A DNA stretch of 64,000 nt from Calliopum simillimum (lineage: Eukaryota; Arthropoda; Insecta; Diptera; Lauxaniidae), in the NCBI GenBank assembly GCA_951812925.1, contig OX638370.1:112234897-112298896 (forward strand), in the 5' to 3' direction. The first letter of the stretch is position 1, and the number at the start of each line of letters is the position of its first letter. Of the stretch, positions 1 to 12,519 are shown in pieces. The position numbers were made by a program, and so were the translations under genes. Under the pieces are notes generated by a model, which saw only the letters and a list, made by a program, of their open reading frames with translations, did no database searches and was not told where the DNA came from.

Positions 1-1114
1 ATAAATAGCAAAGTTTAAATTTTCAATAAACTAAAATTATGGATTATGTAGTGTTGTCGACAATCAAATATCGAAAAAATGTTTGCCTATAGATAAGAAA
101 TTAGGGTCGGTTTCACAATGTTAAGAAACTTCAAATTTAATAAAAATATCTGTAGGAAACTTGATGCAAACTGAATGAATGTCAGTCACTGTTCTAGTTA
201 AGATTCAGCCTTAAGATCGTAATACAACACATGTTGTTATTGATTAAGTTTTCCGTCTAATGATAAATGTTTGAAATTTGTCATTAGTTCAATTTTTTAT
301 GAAATAGTAAAACCATCTTGTAATACATGCTTGTAATTCACCAAAAAAAGATCTTCAAGAGAATTTATGCTGATGTGTTGATGAGTTTTAAAGCATACTA
401 TCGCTTAAAAACACGACTATGGTTTCATATGTTTCGTCTTCCGCCACAAAGACTCATCAGACCATTTTGTTTCTGTTATTAATAACAAAACTGACAGCTA
501 TCTGTAAGCAAAAAAAACACTCAAAACGCTTTTTTTCGCACCTATGGCAGTTATCAATTCGAAACTTGATTTATGGATGTATATGATATTTACCAAGAAC
601 CCTACAAAAAATAGAGGAGATTGAATCAGGGGGCGTTGCACCCCCATACATAAAAATTACGAATATTCAATAACTCTGCACCTACAAAGGCCATCATGAA
701 ACTTGAAATATGAATTTATATGGTATCACCAAAGGCCATCCAATAAATGGGGGGATTGGAAAAGGGGCGTTGTACCTCCATACAAAAAAAAAAAAACTCA
801 ATATGCAACATTTTCGCATCCATAAAAGCTATCGTTGATTGATGCTTGGATGCATATGTTATCCACCAAACACAGTGCACAAAATGGAGGGGATTGTGCC
901 CCCCCCCCTACAAAAAAAAAAAAACTTTAAATAGTACATCACCGCATTTTGGAAAATGAAACCGTGTTTAATGCCCAAAATTCTTTTGGCCCTTTTATTT
1001 AATGGGCTTTCATCTGCTAAAATGATCCTGCCTCGATTAAGTTGCTTTGTTTCAAATTTATTTCATTAATGTTCCACAATTAATTTTGCTTTTCTCTTTC
1101 TTTTCAACAAACAG
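1..1114 (+). other. lola: Intron upstream of the constitutive lola exon
   Basis: No exon is visible here. The stretch is AT-rich and ends in a pyrimidine-rich tract and a cag acceptor at 1112-1114. It contains a degenerate tandem repeat at about 535-925, annotated separately. The upstream exons that would encode the BTB domain are not in the window. Confidence 0.6.
535..925. repeat. Tandem repeat, about 3 units of 130 bp
   Basis: Three diverged direct units. Each has a 'gcacctatggc/gcacctacaaagg/gcatccataaaagc' start, a 'gaaacttga' or equivalent, a 'tatatgatatt/atatggtatc/gcatatgttatc' block, a G-run and an 'mccccctac' or 'acccccatac' end followed by a poly(A) run. No coding potential is seen. 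Confidence 0.7.
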
Positions 1115-1711
1115 ACGTTCATGACAATTCCAACTCCTCACAAATTCAACCTAATGCATCGTCTGCACTTCTACAACAATCGAATGCAAGCCTAGGCGGC
1201 GTTGGCGCAATTACAGCGGCCGCCTCTGCTTTGGCCTCACAAGTCCCAGTATCCGCAGCTACATTACCATCCGCAGCAGCTGCTGCAGCTGCATCAACAA
1301 TAGCCACAACCACTCAAGGCACGACCCAGCAACTGACAACAGCAACAAATGTTACCAAAAAGACTGAAAGTGTTAAAGGAACAAGCGGCGGCAGCAGCGG
1401 TGGTGATGCTTTACATACTGAATTGCTCGCGCATGGTGGATCTGCTGACGAACAGCAACAACAACAGCACGCTGGTTTGGAGCTCAAAAGTGAAAAATTA
1501 AATCATAAGCAACAAAAATCTGTGCTTGGCAGCGGCGTTAAAGATACAACATCAAGTGCTGCTGAATTGGTAATTGAACCAAAAAGTGAATACGATGATG
1601 ATGGCAATGATGAGACAGTTGAGGATTTGACATTAGATGATGAGGATATGGGTATGGAAGATTTGGATCATAATGCTGGCACCAGTCATGGCAATGAAGG
1701 ATCTAGTCAAG
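1115..1711 (+). CDS. lola: lola constitutive exon: Ala/Ser/Thr/Gln-rich linker with acidic tail
   Basis: About 199 codons open through the exon, from a cag acceptor (1112-1114) to an aag|gtaaat donor (exon end 1711). The reading frame starts VHDNSNSSQIQPNASS after a split codon. The middle is low complexity (Ala run, Ser/Thr/Gln, Gly-Ser, a short Gln run). The final ~40 residues are strongly acidic (EYDDDGNDETVEDLTLDDED). An L-K-S-E tetrapeptide fits the SUMO consensus. No folded domain is visible, so this is likely the flexible linker between an upstream BTB domain and the alternative zinc-finger tails. The ATG at 1231 is internal and need not be a start, because the frame is open back to the acceptor. 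The exon ends after the first base of a Gly codon, completed by the next exon. Gene identity rests on the next exon and the downstream tails. Confidence 0.9.
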
Positions 1712-1787
1712 GTAAATTAAAAAAATTAATAACTTAAAAGTCTCACAAGTGTATTAACTTATTTTTTCTTTTGCTGTTTTATTGCAG

Positions 1788-1868
1788 GATATGCGCAATG
1801 GCAACACGACAGATCTCAAGATGAAGTTTTTATGGCCACACAAGAAGCACAGCAACGGGATCCACAAG
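1788..1868 (+). CDS. lola: lola last constitutive exon (splice hub for all 3' tails)
   Basis: An 81-base exon between a ttattgcag acceptor and a caag|gtaggt donor. Joined to base 1711 it reads GYAQWQHDRSQDE then VFMATQEAQQRDPQ. I recognise this peptide as the end of the Lola common region in flies (established knowledge, from memory). The exon ends after the first base (g) of a codon, so every alternative tail must start with the remaining two bases. All fourteen tail modules below obey this rule. The intron before it is only 76 bases. The next convincing coding exon is 13 kb away, which fits an exon that serves as a common donor for many mutually exclusive acceptors. Confidence 0.93.
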
Positions 1869-3548
1869 GTAGGTTTCACACAAATACATATATAAAGAAA
1901 AAAGAAAAAGCAAAGAAAGCTAAAAAGAGCACGACAGATAAAATTCCTTAAATTTGAGCAAGGCTAAATATGAACAAAATGAAAAATAAAAGAGCATAAG
2001 AGAAACGAAACATGAACAATAATTACGTGAAATTTAATAAAGCTCAATGAAATGAAAATTAATTAATGATTCAAAGAAAACAGCAAAAGTGAAATTTAAG
2101 ACAAAAAGCAAATGATTTGTAAAATATTTAGTAATTTCTTTGTATACTTGTGTTTCCTTAGCAAATGATTTAGTAAAAGTTCTAGTAGTTTGATTGATTT
2201 TAAACACACAAAAAATTAAGTAGTTGTAGTAAATTTGTATATGTTTGTTGTTTGAAAAGAAGAATGAAGTGCATTAAAAATCCAAAAGAAAACATAAAAT
2301 GCTGTTAACAGGCAACAGAAAAAAGTACGGAGTGCGATAAAAGGAATTAAAGTGTTAAAATCAGACAAACAATATGTTGCAATTTTAGTTGATAACATGA
2401 AAACATGGAAAAAGAAGAGAAAATAAGTTTATTAGTCGTGCTCAAAATAAAGCTCTGAAAGCAAGTACATATTGCAAAAAGTATGCAAATTAAAGCATAC
2501 ATAGAAAAAAAGCAACGAAAAATAGGCACAGCAGCTGAAAGCAAAGAAATGCAAGAGAAGAAGAATGCAAAGCTTTGGATTTTTTCATTCAATAAATTTC
2601 GAACTTAAAGTTAATGTCTACATAAATTATTAAATTTATTTGCATTTGATTTTTTAAATGCCGCCGCAGCCATCCCACATTTTGCATTTGTTTGCATTTT
2701 GTTGTTGTTGTCGCCAAATATTTATTGATATTTTGATAAAAGAAACTATTAACCTTTTATTTGTGCAAGTTGAAAATACATATTTATATATATATATTTA
2801 TATATAATTGATTAATTTTTTGTTTAATGCTATTATTTAACTACTATTTTACTACTTACTACTACTATTTTTATGATTTGGTAATTTTTTAATGGTGTTT
2901 GTGTAGCATTTGTTATGACTTTGTTTATATTAAAATCTTTTTTTTTTTAAATATTTCTTTTTTTTTCGTTGTAACTCTAATCATTTATTTTTATAAGTTT
3001 TTTTACAATTTTTTTTTTTTTTTTTAAAATGATAAAAAGTTACGCAAAAGCGTTTTATTAAAGTTGTGGGGGCGCGAGTTTCAAACATTTTTACTACTTG
3101 AAATGAATTACCCACTCTTATTTTTTGAAAAAAGTTTCCACTGCTGCTGCTGTTGCTGCTGCTGCTAATTTGCTACTGCTTTAATTTTGCTTTTAACAAA
3201 CAAATTTTTTTTTTTTTCTATGAGAAATGCCACAGCGCAGTTGCGCCTAACTTAAAACTAATTGTTTTTTTACTGAAAGCATACAAATTAATACATTGAA
3301 CAGTTTAGACACATCGAAAACGTGTGCATGAAAATATTTATTGCCATTGCAGAATGCAATGCAAATGAAAGGGCGCCCAACGTGGACATTGTAAAATTTG
3401 ATATAATGCTGCTACTGTTGATTTACTTTGTATTTGTCTTTTGATTTTGAAATCTTAAGAAGATATTGATAAATTTTTGTTTAAACATTTCATTTGTTAA
3501 TGTTTTAAGCTTTCAAAATTAAATTTCTTTAACAAATTAAATTAACAT
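1869..3548 (+). other. lola: Intron, AT-rich, no exon seen
   Basis: Poly(T)/poly(A) tracts, a short CTG run near 3140-3170 and scattered simple sequence. Open frames here are short and low complexity, with no domain or splice-site support. Confidence 0.6.
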
Positions 3549-4097
3549 TAGCAGCATTATCATCAATTATTACTTTATGCTTCTATACATTTGCTAAACT
3601 AGCTTAATTTAAACTCAACAATGCTTTTATAAATTTATCAAATATAGTTTGATATTTAATTTTTGAAATGTTCAAAATAAAGTTTAATTATTTCATTCCA
3701 ACTTGAAAATTCAAACAGTGAACTACTAATATGTAAAATAAATAAACATCTTACAATCAAATATAAAATAAATGAATTTTGATTTAAAAAAGAATTAAAG
3801 AGATTTATACTTTACATTTGACGCCCCACGTTGGGCGCCAATTCTCTTAATTTTCTTTTTAATTAAAATTGCTTTTATTTTATTTTTTAAATGAAAGTTT
3901 ATTTTAATAAATTTTGTAGTTTTCTGTTTAAGATGAATGAAATTAATGAAATAATAAAATTTTATTTTCTTCATTTCAAAAATTAAGTGTTTAAGGATAT
4001 TTGATAAATTTACATATGTAAGTATTGTTGAGTTTAAATTAAGCAAGTGTGTTACATTGGTAAATGAATAGAAGCAGATAGTAATATTATTGCTACA
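3549..4097. mobile_element. Inverted-arm element with tRNA-Lys PBS-like centre, copy 1
   Basis: Two arms of about 270 bp in inverted orientation. Left arm runs from TAGCAGC at 3549, right arm ends ...TGCTACA at 4097. They meet at a core holding GCCCCACGTTGGGCGCCA at 3823-3840. This 18-mer equals the 3' end plus CCA of fly tRNA-Lys(CUU) as I remember it, so it reads as a primer-binding site for an LTR element on the minus strand. The same arms and core recur at 6218, 44047, 46479 and 53553. No gag or pol is present. It could be a pair of solo LTRs fused head to head at the PBS, or a long-TIR DNA element with a coincidental core. Confidence 0.65.
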
Positions 4098-6217
4098 TAT
4101 TAAGCACACTTTCAATGTAAGCTGCGAAAGCACAAATGCCCATCAGCATATTTTGCATACATCACAACACAACCATATATAACTAATATATAAATACACA
4201 TGCATTTAATTACTACTAACAATAGTTGCAACAAAATTGTTGCTATTAAGCAGAATATGTAGCGTAAAAAAGCCTTACAAAAATAAGCGTTAGGTAGGTT
4301 ATTTTTCACCCAACCCACCACCACCACCACCATCACCCTTAATGACGACGCTATAAAAAAAGTAAAGAAAAGTTGGCCTTGTCGTTAAACAAAAAACAAA
4401 ACTTAAAAATTTTATTTTTGTTTTTTATTAAAGTTTATTAAAAAAAAAATATATAAGAAATTTGCTTAAAATCGTATAACAACAAAATTCACATAAAAGC
4501 GCGCGCAAAGCACAGAATTAAAGAAGCAGCAGTAACTTGCGTTTACTATTTTTTTTAAATTTTTTTTTTTTTTTATTGATTAGCCAAGTTAAGCTACTTA
4601 TTTATTTAGTTTTTTTAAAAGCAAAGTTTTTTTGTATGTATATATAGACGTTTACAAATTTATACAATATAGATTAAATATTTATATAACTAAATTATAT
4701 ATTTAAAACACACATACACACAAAAACATGAAACATAATTTTTTTTTTTACTATATTGTTTTGAATTATTGTTAGTCAACAACAAAAATACGCATGCATT
4801 TACTTTGTTCAATTTAAATATCTTTGATTTAATATTTTTTTTTTATTTGACTTAAGTTAATTTTTTTTTTTTTTGCTTTCGTTTTGGTTGACGGGACTAT
4901 TTTTTTTTCTTCTATCAAATATTTTTTTTTACATATAAAAAGAAAAATTGAAGTTTTGTATTAAATTTTTAGATTTTTGTTTATAAAACTATTTTTTTTT
5001 ATATATTATTTGTTAATATTAAGCACCAGTTCATTTTTATTTAAGTAAAAAGGCGTGACCGTGAGAAAAAATAAATTAAAGCGTCGTTTAAGATTTTGTT
5101 GCTGCTGCAGCTGCTTGCTGTTGTGTAGCAATTTAAATTATAAATTTACTCAAGTAGTGCCCTGTGAAGTTTATGAAAAAAAAAAAAAAAAAAAAATAAA
5201 AAAAAAAAAAAAAAAAAATTGTGTGCCAAATCACATAAGTTTATATCCCGTCAATGCTGTAAGTTCCTGTTAGCCGTTTGCAGTTCGCTGTTTTTTTGCT
5301 GTGAAACATGTAGCTTCAATTCTATAAAATTGAATTGCAGCGAGGTACTTTGTGTTTCTAATTGTTGCTGTCAACAATCGTACGAGTTCTTCGCAAATGC
5401 ATGCTGTGTTGTAAAGGTTTGAGAAGGTAACAAACGACGACGACGATGCACCCAATCATCAGGTAAGTATTGCTTTATTCAACGGTATCGGTTGAATGAA
5501 GTGACCAATGAAATTAATTACGACTTTTTAAGTTTTTTTTTTTTTCATTTATTTTCTTCTTTTGTGTATTTTCGCTATATTTATATTTTTCAATACCCAA
5601 AGTCCTCCTACTCTATTATTATTTCTGTCTACTTTCTATTACTTTTATAATTTAGTTCATCCTTTTTTATATATACTATTTACTTTCCTCAAATTCCCAA
5701 ACTCATTATCATAACAAACACTTGATACCAAAATTTTACACCTACCACTACACTTTCTCATACATTATTTCATCAATCTACATCATCATCTTTGTTACCT
5801 ATTACTTAACAAGGTTTTCAGGTTTTGTTATATATGTTAACGCGCGCTTTTTTACTGAATAAAACGGGTAAGATAATGTCCATTCCCCTATCATAAAAAT
5901 GAAAAGAACTTGTTCTAACTCTTGTATGCGAAAAAAGGTTTTGTTTTATTATATTTTTTTTTTAACGCTAAGGGGCCAACATTTCTTTTCTTTTTTTTTT
6001 TGGTAATTTGTGCACAAGCTAGCTCATCCAATAGTGAACTCGTTAAAAGTCCTGTACTCATAGATTTCCTTACTTTTTTTACCAGTCGTAATGCTAAATG
6101 CGTTAGTAAAAACACTTTTAGGCAATAATTTACCTGCGCATATTGGCCCCTTCGCTTTTTTTTCTTCTAAGCAGTTTTGAGAATTATGCATTTCATCATT
6201 ATTAAAAATTTGAATAT
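4098..6217 (+). other. lola: Intron sequence with long homopolymer runs
   Basis: Very AT-rich with poly(T) and poly(A) runs up to about 20 bases. A less AT-rich patch at about 5090-5462 ends in a consensus donor (separate entry). No finger or other domain is visible. Confidence 0.55.
5446..5462 (+). other. Orphan strong 5' splice donor after a short ATG ORF
   Basis: The sequence atcatcag|gtaagt at 5456-5468 is an ideal donor, exon end 5462. An ATG at 5446 opens a five-codon frame (MHPII) into it, leaving phase 2. No acceptor with a matching open frame lies just upstream. It may be the end of a non-coding or short-leader first exon driven by an internal promoter, or chance. Phase 2 would not match the first exon of any tail, but would match the second exons of the bipartite tails. 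Confidence 0.25.
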
Positions 6218-6753
6218 TGTAGCGTTTATGTTATTTTATACTTTTATTCATTTACCAATATAACACACTTGCTTATTTTAAACTCAACAACACTTGTATT
6301 AATTTATCAAATATTCTTTTACATTTAATTTTTGATATGTAGAAAATAAAATTTTGATCTTGAAAATTTTAAAAAGAAATTGTTCAAATAAATTTTTGTT
6401 TAAAAATAAAATAAAAAAGCAATTTTAATTCAAAAGGAAACTAAGACAATTACTACTTTACATTTGGCGCCCCACGGTGGGCGCCAAGCGTAATGTAAAG
6501 GATAAATCACTTTATTTCTTTTTAAATTAAAATTTCTTTATTTTATTTGATAATTTTTTTTTTAACAAATTTTAGTTTCTTGTTTGATTTTTCAAGATCG
6601 AATGAAATAGTAAAATGTTATTTTTTACATTTCGAACATTAAATGTAAGTGTTTTTTTTTTTTTAAATTTGTAACGGTTTTGTTGAATTTGAATAAAGCA
6701 ATTGTGTTATATTGGAAAATGAATAAGAAGTATAAAATAATATAATCGCTACA
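6218..6753. mobile_element. Inverted-arm element with tRNA-Lys PBS-like centre, copy 2 (best preserved)
   Basis: The left arm begins TGTAGCG at 6218 and the right arm ends CGCTACA at 6753. Both carry 'cAATATAACACA...TTGC' near the outer end and an A-rich inner end. The core at 6465-6486 is a near-perfect palindrome starting TGGCGCCCCAC and ending TGGGCGCCA. The whole 536-bp unit would fold into one hairpin. No ORF of note is present. Confidence 0.7.
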
Positions 6754-7770
6754 AAAACTAAGTTGTCTCTTTAGTCCACATATTGTAATGTCAATTACTA
6801 AGATATATGAATTAATTTTCAATGTTGAATATTATAATTATACATAATTGCTTTACTGCTTATGAAAACAAGTTTTTTATAAAAGTAAAATAAATCCCTT
6901 ATGTGAATGAAATTTCAGACTAATAATCCTATCTAACAATAATTAGTAATTTCCGATTTGCATTTTTTGTGCGTACTCTTGCACAAATTTCTAAATTAAG
7001 AGTTTAGAACAAAGTTTTTTTCAAAACTTGTATTTTTTTTTTAAATGTCTGCAAGATTCTGTTAAAAGCGCGCGCAACGCTAAAATTTTGGCAGCGATGT
7101 TTACTACCATAAAAAAATTAACTGCTACTTCAACTACCAACTGTCTCAACTTGTGCATCTTTAATTAAGCAGCATCAACTACGGCGCTGATATTTTGCAC
7201 ATAAGCATTTAAAGCTTGCAAAGTTTATTACTTGATTTGTTGGCACGTCGTAGTTGTAGCCTGCGTCGAAAGAAAAATGTAAGTAATATATGTAAATTTT
7301 TATATTTATTTTTTAAAATTATTATTAAGGGTTAGTTAAGTTTTTATGGCGAGAATACAAATCAAACAATAATACTAATAAGATCACAGGCGAAGTTACG
7401 CAAAGTTTGAAAGACAAAGTAAAAAAATTAAGCAGAAAACTTGCGAATAATAAACTTAATATTAAGAATACAAAACGATAAACGATATGTGAATTATAGC
7501 CTTAAATTGTTAGTAAATGATAATTGGTCTTTTGACGCACTTTTTACAGTTTGGTCTCAAACTCTATTCAAAGTAAGAGGTCTTACTACTCATAAGTTGC
7601 TAGATATATAAGTTTTTATTATGATTCCTGTAAAATATTTTAATTGATGCATATCTTAGTTAATTGAGCTAGCAGCTTTAAAGTTCGACCAATATCTGTC
7701 TTTAGATCGATGCTTTTTGTGCTTAAATATTGTTACAGTTTTCAGTATTAAACATTTTTTTTTTTATAAT
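6754..7770 (+). other. lola: Intron, no gene seen
   Basis: AT-rich unique-looking sequence without splice-supported ORFs or recognisable mobile elements. Confidence 0.5.
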
Positions 7771-7777
7771 TCTACAC

Positions 7778-8040
7778 ATCATCGGGTTAAAATTACAACT
7801 AGACATCTACATTTTTATTGTTTTGAAAAAAACGTTTGTTAAGTTTTTTGAAATTCGTTTTTTGTATGACATTTTCATGTTTTTTTCGCTTTTTATTTCT
7901 TATATAATATTGAATGGGGACAACATTTCGTAAAACCGAATAGACTGAGGTGTAGAGCCATTTATTCTTTATGTTTCTGTATACTTACTCAAAATATCAA
8001 GAAATGTAGATGTCTAGTTGTAGTTTTAACCCGACGATAT
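7778..8040. repeat. Short inverted repeat (foldback)
   Basis: The left arm at about 7778-7815 (atcgggttaaaattacaact then agacatctacat) is matched in inverse at about 8000-8038 (atgtagatgtctagttgtag then ttttaacccgacgat). The loop is about 190 bp. Confidence 0.75.
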
Positions 8041-8195
8041 TGAAACTCGAAGTTCAGTTTTTCATATTTTGTTACTTGAATTCAAAAGGGCTACATTACT
8101 TTTAAAAAATCTCAAGTTTGTGTAATCAAAATACATAATTTGAAAAGATGTGAAGTGAATTCATAAGTCGTCAATTGACAAAAGACTTAAAAAGA

Positions 8196-8564
8196 CCGAA
8201 TTCACAGTCAGTGTTAACCAATTAGTTAACATCTACCCCAGCAACACATCGTTATTCCATGAATAATTTCTTTGCTCAAAGGAAATATGTCACGAAATTT
8301 CTTAGCGCCGTAGTTCTGGATAAAACGCGGGCGATTTCTAAAAACTAATTGCCGACGATCAATCACCATATTCCAAATATCAGACCCAAAAATTTCTATG
8401 TCTGAAAACATTTTTTGAATTTCCACAAAACTAATGTGGATTCTATTACTTCAGCATCAGCTGTTGGTTAACTAATGGTTAACCTATGAAATTTGAGGCT
8501 TAGCTAATGGTTAACTTATGACTGAAAGTAAAATGTTGGTTGACATTATGACTGAATCCGGAAC
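8196..8564. mobile_element. PIF/Harbinger-derived element, copy 1, with transposase N-terminal remnant
   Basis: The ends resemble a family also seen at 32425-32546 and 58420-58693 (terminal 'ccgaattcacagt' and inverted 'gactgaatccgg', with repeated gttaac/ctaatggttaac motifs). Inside, on the minus strand at 8226-8426, a 66-residue frame includes RNRPRFIQNYGAKKFRDIF followed by PLSKEIIHGI. This resembles the N-terminal block of Harbinger nucleases (R-x-R-x-x-F...F...F-R/P-L-S-K-E), from memory of the family. No DDE residues are present, so it is a decayed non-autonomous copy. Confidence 0.55.
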
Positions 8565-8930
8565 TAAGTGAATTCATAAGATTTTGAGTGAATTCACAGC
8601 TAGCTTCAGTGAATTCAAAAGACTTCAAATGAATGCAAAAAGCGAATTCATGATTTCAAGTGCATTCAAAAGGATTTAAATGAATTCAAAAAACTTTTAA
8701 GTGAACTCGAAAAACTGAAAACTCGAAAAAGTGAACTCAAAAGATTTCGAAATAATTCAAAATATTTTAAACCAATTCAATAGATTTCAAAGAAAAAGTC
8801 AAAAGTCTTAAAAAGATTGGAAGTAAATTTGAAACGGTTTAAAAAGGGTTTCAAAAAATTGTAAGCAAATCAATAGATTTCAAACATATTCAAAAGGATT
8901 AAGTCATCAAATAAATTAACCCATTTTCAG
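8565..8930. repeat. Degenerate short-unit repeat rich in GAATTC
   Basis: Units of roughly 20-25 bases of the type 'tcaagtgaattcaaaagatt' recur with many changes. A less dense version starts upstream near 8080, before the Harbinger-like element, and a further patch sits at 10160-10260. The repetition produces spurious open frames. Confidence 0.65.
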
Positions 8931-9234
8931 CCGCGCCATAAAAATTATCTTATTTTTTGAAATAAAGAATATTTTTAGACTAATTGGCGCCTCCTGATTC
9001 CAAATCTGTCATCAAAAAATTTTATAAATTATTATTTTTTTTTTTAATTTTTCCTGTTGACATACCCCTTACCCCCCCTATGTGACGATATTTTTTACTC
9101 CACCCAACTGCCACATAGGTGAAAATGGTGGTAAAGAGCAAAATTTTAACGAATTTTAGTGTCACGAGGCTTATAGGCAGCCCTTTTCCAAAAAAATCGT
9201 TCGATTAATCGAAGGCTAACTTTAATTTCGTACC

Positions 9235-9897
9235 CACGGTAAGCTTGAAAAGGGGGAAAGTGGAACTAAAATGGATCCAAAATCGGCTAATGCAGAAAGT
9301 TTCTATATTATTTCTAGATTAAAAGAATGTTAAAATTAAAATCCTAGCTGCTCGTCTTCGCTAGTTATACACATTTTTGTGTTCATGGTATGCACTTGCA
9401 TGAAAACCATATATGTAAAATTAAAAAAATGAAGAAAAAAAAAAAACAGAACAAACAAATATAAAAATAGTTACATTTAATGTATTTTGCAATGTTGAAT
9501 TCGAATCCGGCCCGTATAAATGTTCCTTATTCAAGCTATTTAACTTCAAAATATAGCAAAAACGGTATTTTTTCCTTGTTTAGGATAAGATATCTCAAAA
9601 ACCGTATAAGATACAGCAATTTAAAGGCTGGATTCGAATTCAACATTGCAAAATACATTAAATGTAACTATTTTTATATTTTTTTGTTCTGTTTTTTTTT
9701 TTCTTCATATTTTAATTTTATATGGTTTTCATGCAAGTGCATACCATGAACACAAAAATGTGCATAACTAGCGAAGACGAGCAGCTAGGATTTTAATTTT
9801 AACATTCTTTTAATCTAGAAACAATATAGAAACTTTTTGCATTAGCCCATTTTGGATCCATTTTAGCTCCACTTTTCCCCTTTTCAAGCTCACCGTG
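9235..9897. mobile_element. Large foldback element, arms about 275 bp, loop about 110 bp
   Basis: Left arm about 9235-9513 (starts cacggtaagcttgaaaaggg), right arm about 9620-9897 (ends cccttttcaagctcaccgtg). The arms match almost base for base, including the poly(A)/poly(T) block and the 'gttgaattcgaatccgg' inner end. The 89-residue frame at 9480-9749 crosses the loop and is not a gene. This is a non-autonomous long-TIR element, and its near-identical arms imply youth or gene conversion. Confidence 0.85.
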
Positions 9898-12519
9898 TAC
9901 TTGTGTCTATCAGGTATTAACGGTTGTTGATTTTGGGATTGCAAATGAAAGATTAGTCTTTTGGCTATAAAACCTCATCATTAATTTTTTTCACTGTCAT
10001 TTCTTTATATTTTAAAAAATTTTTTAAAAAAAGAGGTATCTACAATATCAGAGTATTGTAAGACACCAATTTTAAAATATTATTGAAAATGGCCAATTCT
10101 GCTGTTCGAAAACTCGAACAGCGGCAGAAAACGGGTTAAAAAAGCGGCTTAAAATTTGCAATATATTGAAGAAATTTCAAGTGAGTTATAAGATTTTAAG
10201 TGAATTCAAAGAACTTTAAGCAAGTGAACTCAAAGAGTGAATTTAAATCATTTTCTATAAATAAATGACTTAATTGAAACCAAGCGAAGATTTAATAAAA
10301 TCATTTCAAAAGGCTTTCCTAAATTAAATTTTTTTGTATATTACTCTATCCGTACCAATTATACAGTGAAGTTTTATTTATTGGAAACGAAATGTTGCCA
10401 AAAGTGGCTGGAAACAATTTAAAAATTAAAATACGATTATTGTAGGTAGGTTGGCACTTGTTGAAATCATGAAAATGCGCATAAATTAGCATCATCTCTG
10501 AGCAGGTACTAAAATTTCAAATATATGACGATGTCTATATATATGTATATTTTTTTATCACTTCGTACAGCATTCGACTGGCTGGCTGGCTACCTGTCTG
10601 TACTTTTTTTTTAAGGTAGCTATTGTCATGCAGTAAAGTAAACTAACATTCATACACACACCATATATACCAACAGTTTTGAAATAGATGCTATTCTTTT
10701 TATGTGGCTGTTCTTCAAGTTCAAGGTCAGTTGCTCCGCGTGCTTAGTAGAAGCAGCTGAAAAAATAACAACAATAGCAAGTTTTAAGCATCTCTCCCTC
10801 TCGCTTATGTTTGATTTTCTAATAAATTCTGCTCACTATTTCTCACAACTCGTAGCACCTTTGCCGCACTGCAGCTACCTCCCGTCAGTTTTCATTTGTA
10901 CTGTATAGAATAGAATCTATTTCTAGTTAGTCTTTTGTATTATTATCTAAGCTATAAGTCGATTTGATTGAATCATGCTGAAAGTTTTTGCCCTCTCTTC
11001 TCTTAAGATCTATACAAGTTGCAACATCAACAACCAGTTTTTGTGCACTTGTTTTTAGCATTAAACTTATACTTTTACACAGGCGGTATATTGTTGTGGC
11101 TAAATCTTTTGTGCTACCTATATTCAGAATGAGTAAGCTAAATGTTATTTCTTTAAATTGCATTTATTTGAAAGATTAATTTTTTGTGGCTTTAATTTCA
11201 GTTATATATTTCTTTCATTGTTTTTGTGGTAGATTGGCTCATTGCTATTTTTGACCACAATAAAATTTTGTTAATAACTTGTGTGAATAAGACATTTAAA
11301 TTTATTTAGTAATTACCGATTCTTGTAAAAAAACAGTACAGATAATTTCTTCAGTATGCAAATTTGGTGCAAATCAAGCAGAGAGAAGCTCTAAAGAAAA
11401 GTTTTAACTTTTGAATTTGATACTCATAACAATGTCTACGGCTTAAAGAATTTTTTTTTTTTGAACTGAAACTCAACTAAAAGTGATTTTATGCAATTTC
11501 CATTATCTATTCAATTCCCCCGTAATATGTTCATAAGGACCCTGCTGTCAAACGGACAATTTAAGTGTGGTTCATTAACTAGTCTTCTAGCAATCAGCAC
11601 TAGTCCGAGTTCAACACCTTTTACATATAAGCAACTATTTTTTTTTCTCTCCGTGTTGATGTTCTGCGAAATTTCAATTGACCCCTTTTGCATTACTTTT
11701 ACACCAGTTCGGGGCTAGTTGTGGGTGGTGTGAAGTAGTCTTTTAACAACTAGTCGACAACCAGTGGTTTCATGTGTAGAGTTTTCGTTACGAATTCGTT
11801 ACGATTTCGCAAAGATCTTTCTAAACAATTTTTTAAACTTATCTTTTTGTTTCCATTTTATAAACAAGACATTTACGTCAATATTCAATACACATGTTTA
11901 ATAAAATATGTGACTTGGTCTATGGAAAGGGTGCTTAGGTGCCAAAAAATAAATTTTTAAATTTTTTGCCGATTCGCATAGTTAAATTGACCTTTAAAAG
12001 TTGTTTTCCAGCTGTTTTCACGAAAACTTATTTTCGCACTTAAGCCCTCTTTTCATTCACATATGTCTCGAAGACAAATTAACAACATTCTCTAGAAAAT
12101 GCACATGCACACTTTTATATCAAAAACATACATACAAAAATATACATAAATAAAATTAAAAAATAAAAAAGAACTTTTTTAGAAAGAGCAAGAACCGTAG
12201 TTACAAATTCATTAAGAATTTTTTTTATGAATTCGTGCTAACCCTCTTATACAAAATTCATAACGATTTCGGTACCGCTGATATCAAACTGGCCCCCACT
12301 GCATCGCTTTTTCACTAGTTTCGGGCTAGTACTAACCTTGAACTAGAATTTTTTGTAGACTGTCTCACATATTTTAAAGTGAATTTTATTTTTCAAAGGA
12401 AAAGGAGACTTTCGAACAAAGAACATTTGTTATTAAGTTTTCGTAGAAATGCCCAGAAAGCATATTGGTTTGGGCCTATATGTCGGCTGTTGGGTTATCC
12501 TGACTTTTATGGAACATAC
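9898..12519 (+). other. lola: Intron, no gene seen
   Basis: No splice-supported ORF. Repeated aactagt-type motifs at 11700-12345 suggest another decayed element, but I could not delimit ends. Confidence 0.45.

Noticed and set aside
3823..3840. Functional tRNA-Lys gene
   Set aside because: Only the 3' end including CCA matches. CCA is not genome-encoded in eukaryotic tRNA genes, so a primer-binding-site origin fits better.
5055..5422. Cys-rich overlapping + strand frames
   Set aside because: They run through homopolymer A tracts and have irregular Cys spacing. No secreted-peptide signal or domain is convincing.
9480..9749. 89-residue + strand frame
   Set aside because: It spans the loop and both arms of the foldback at 9235-9897, so the ends of the protein are mirror sequence.
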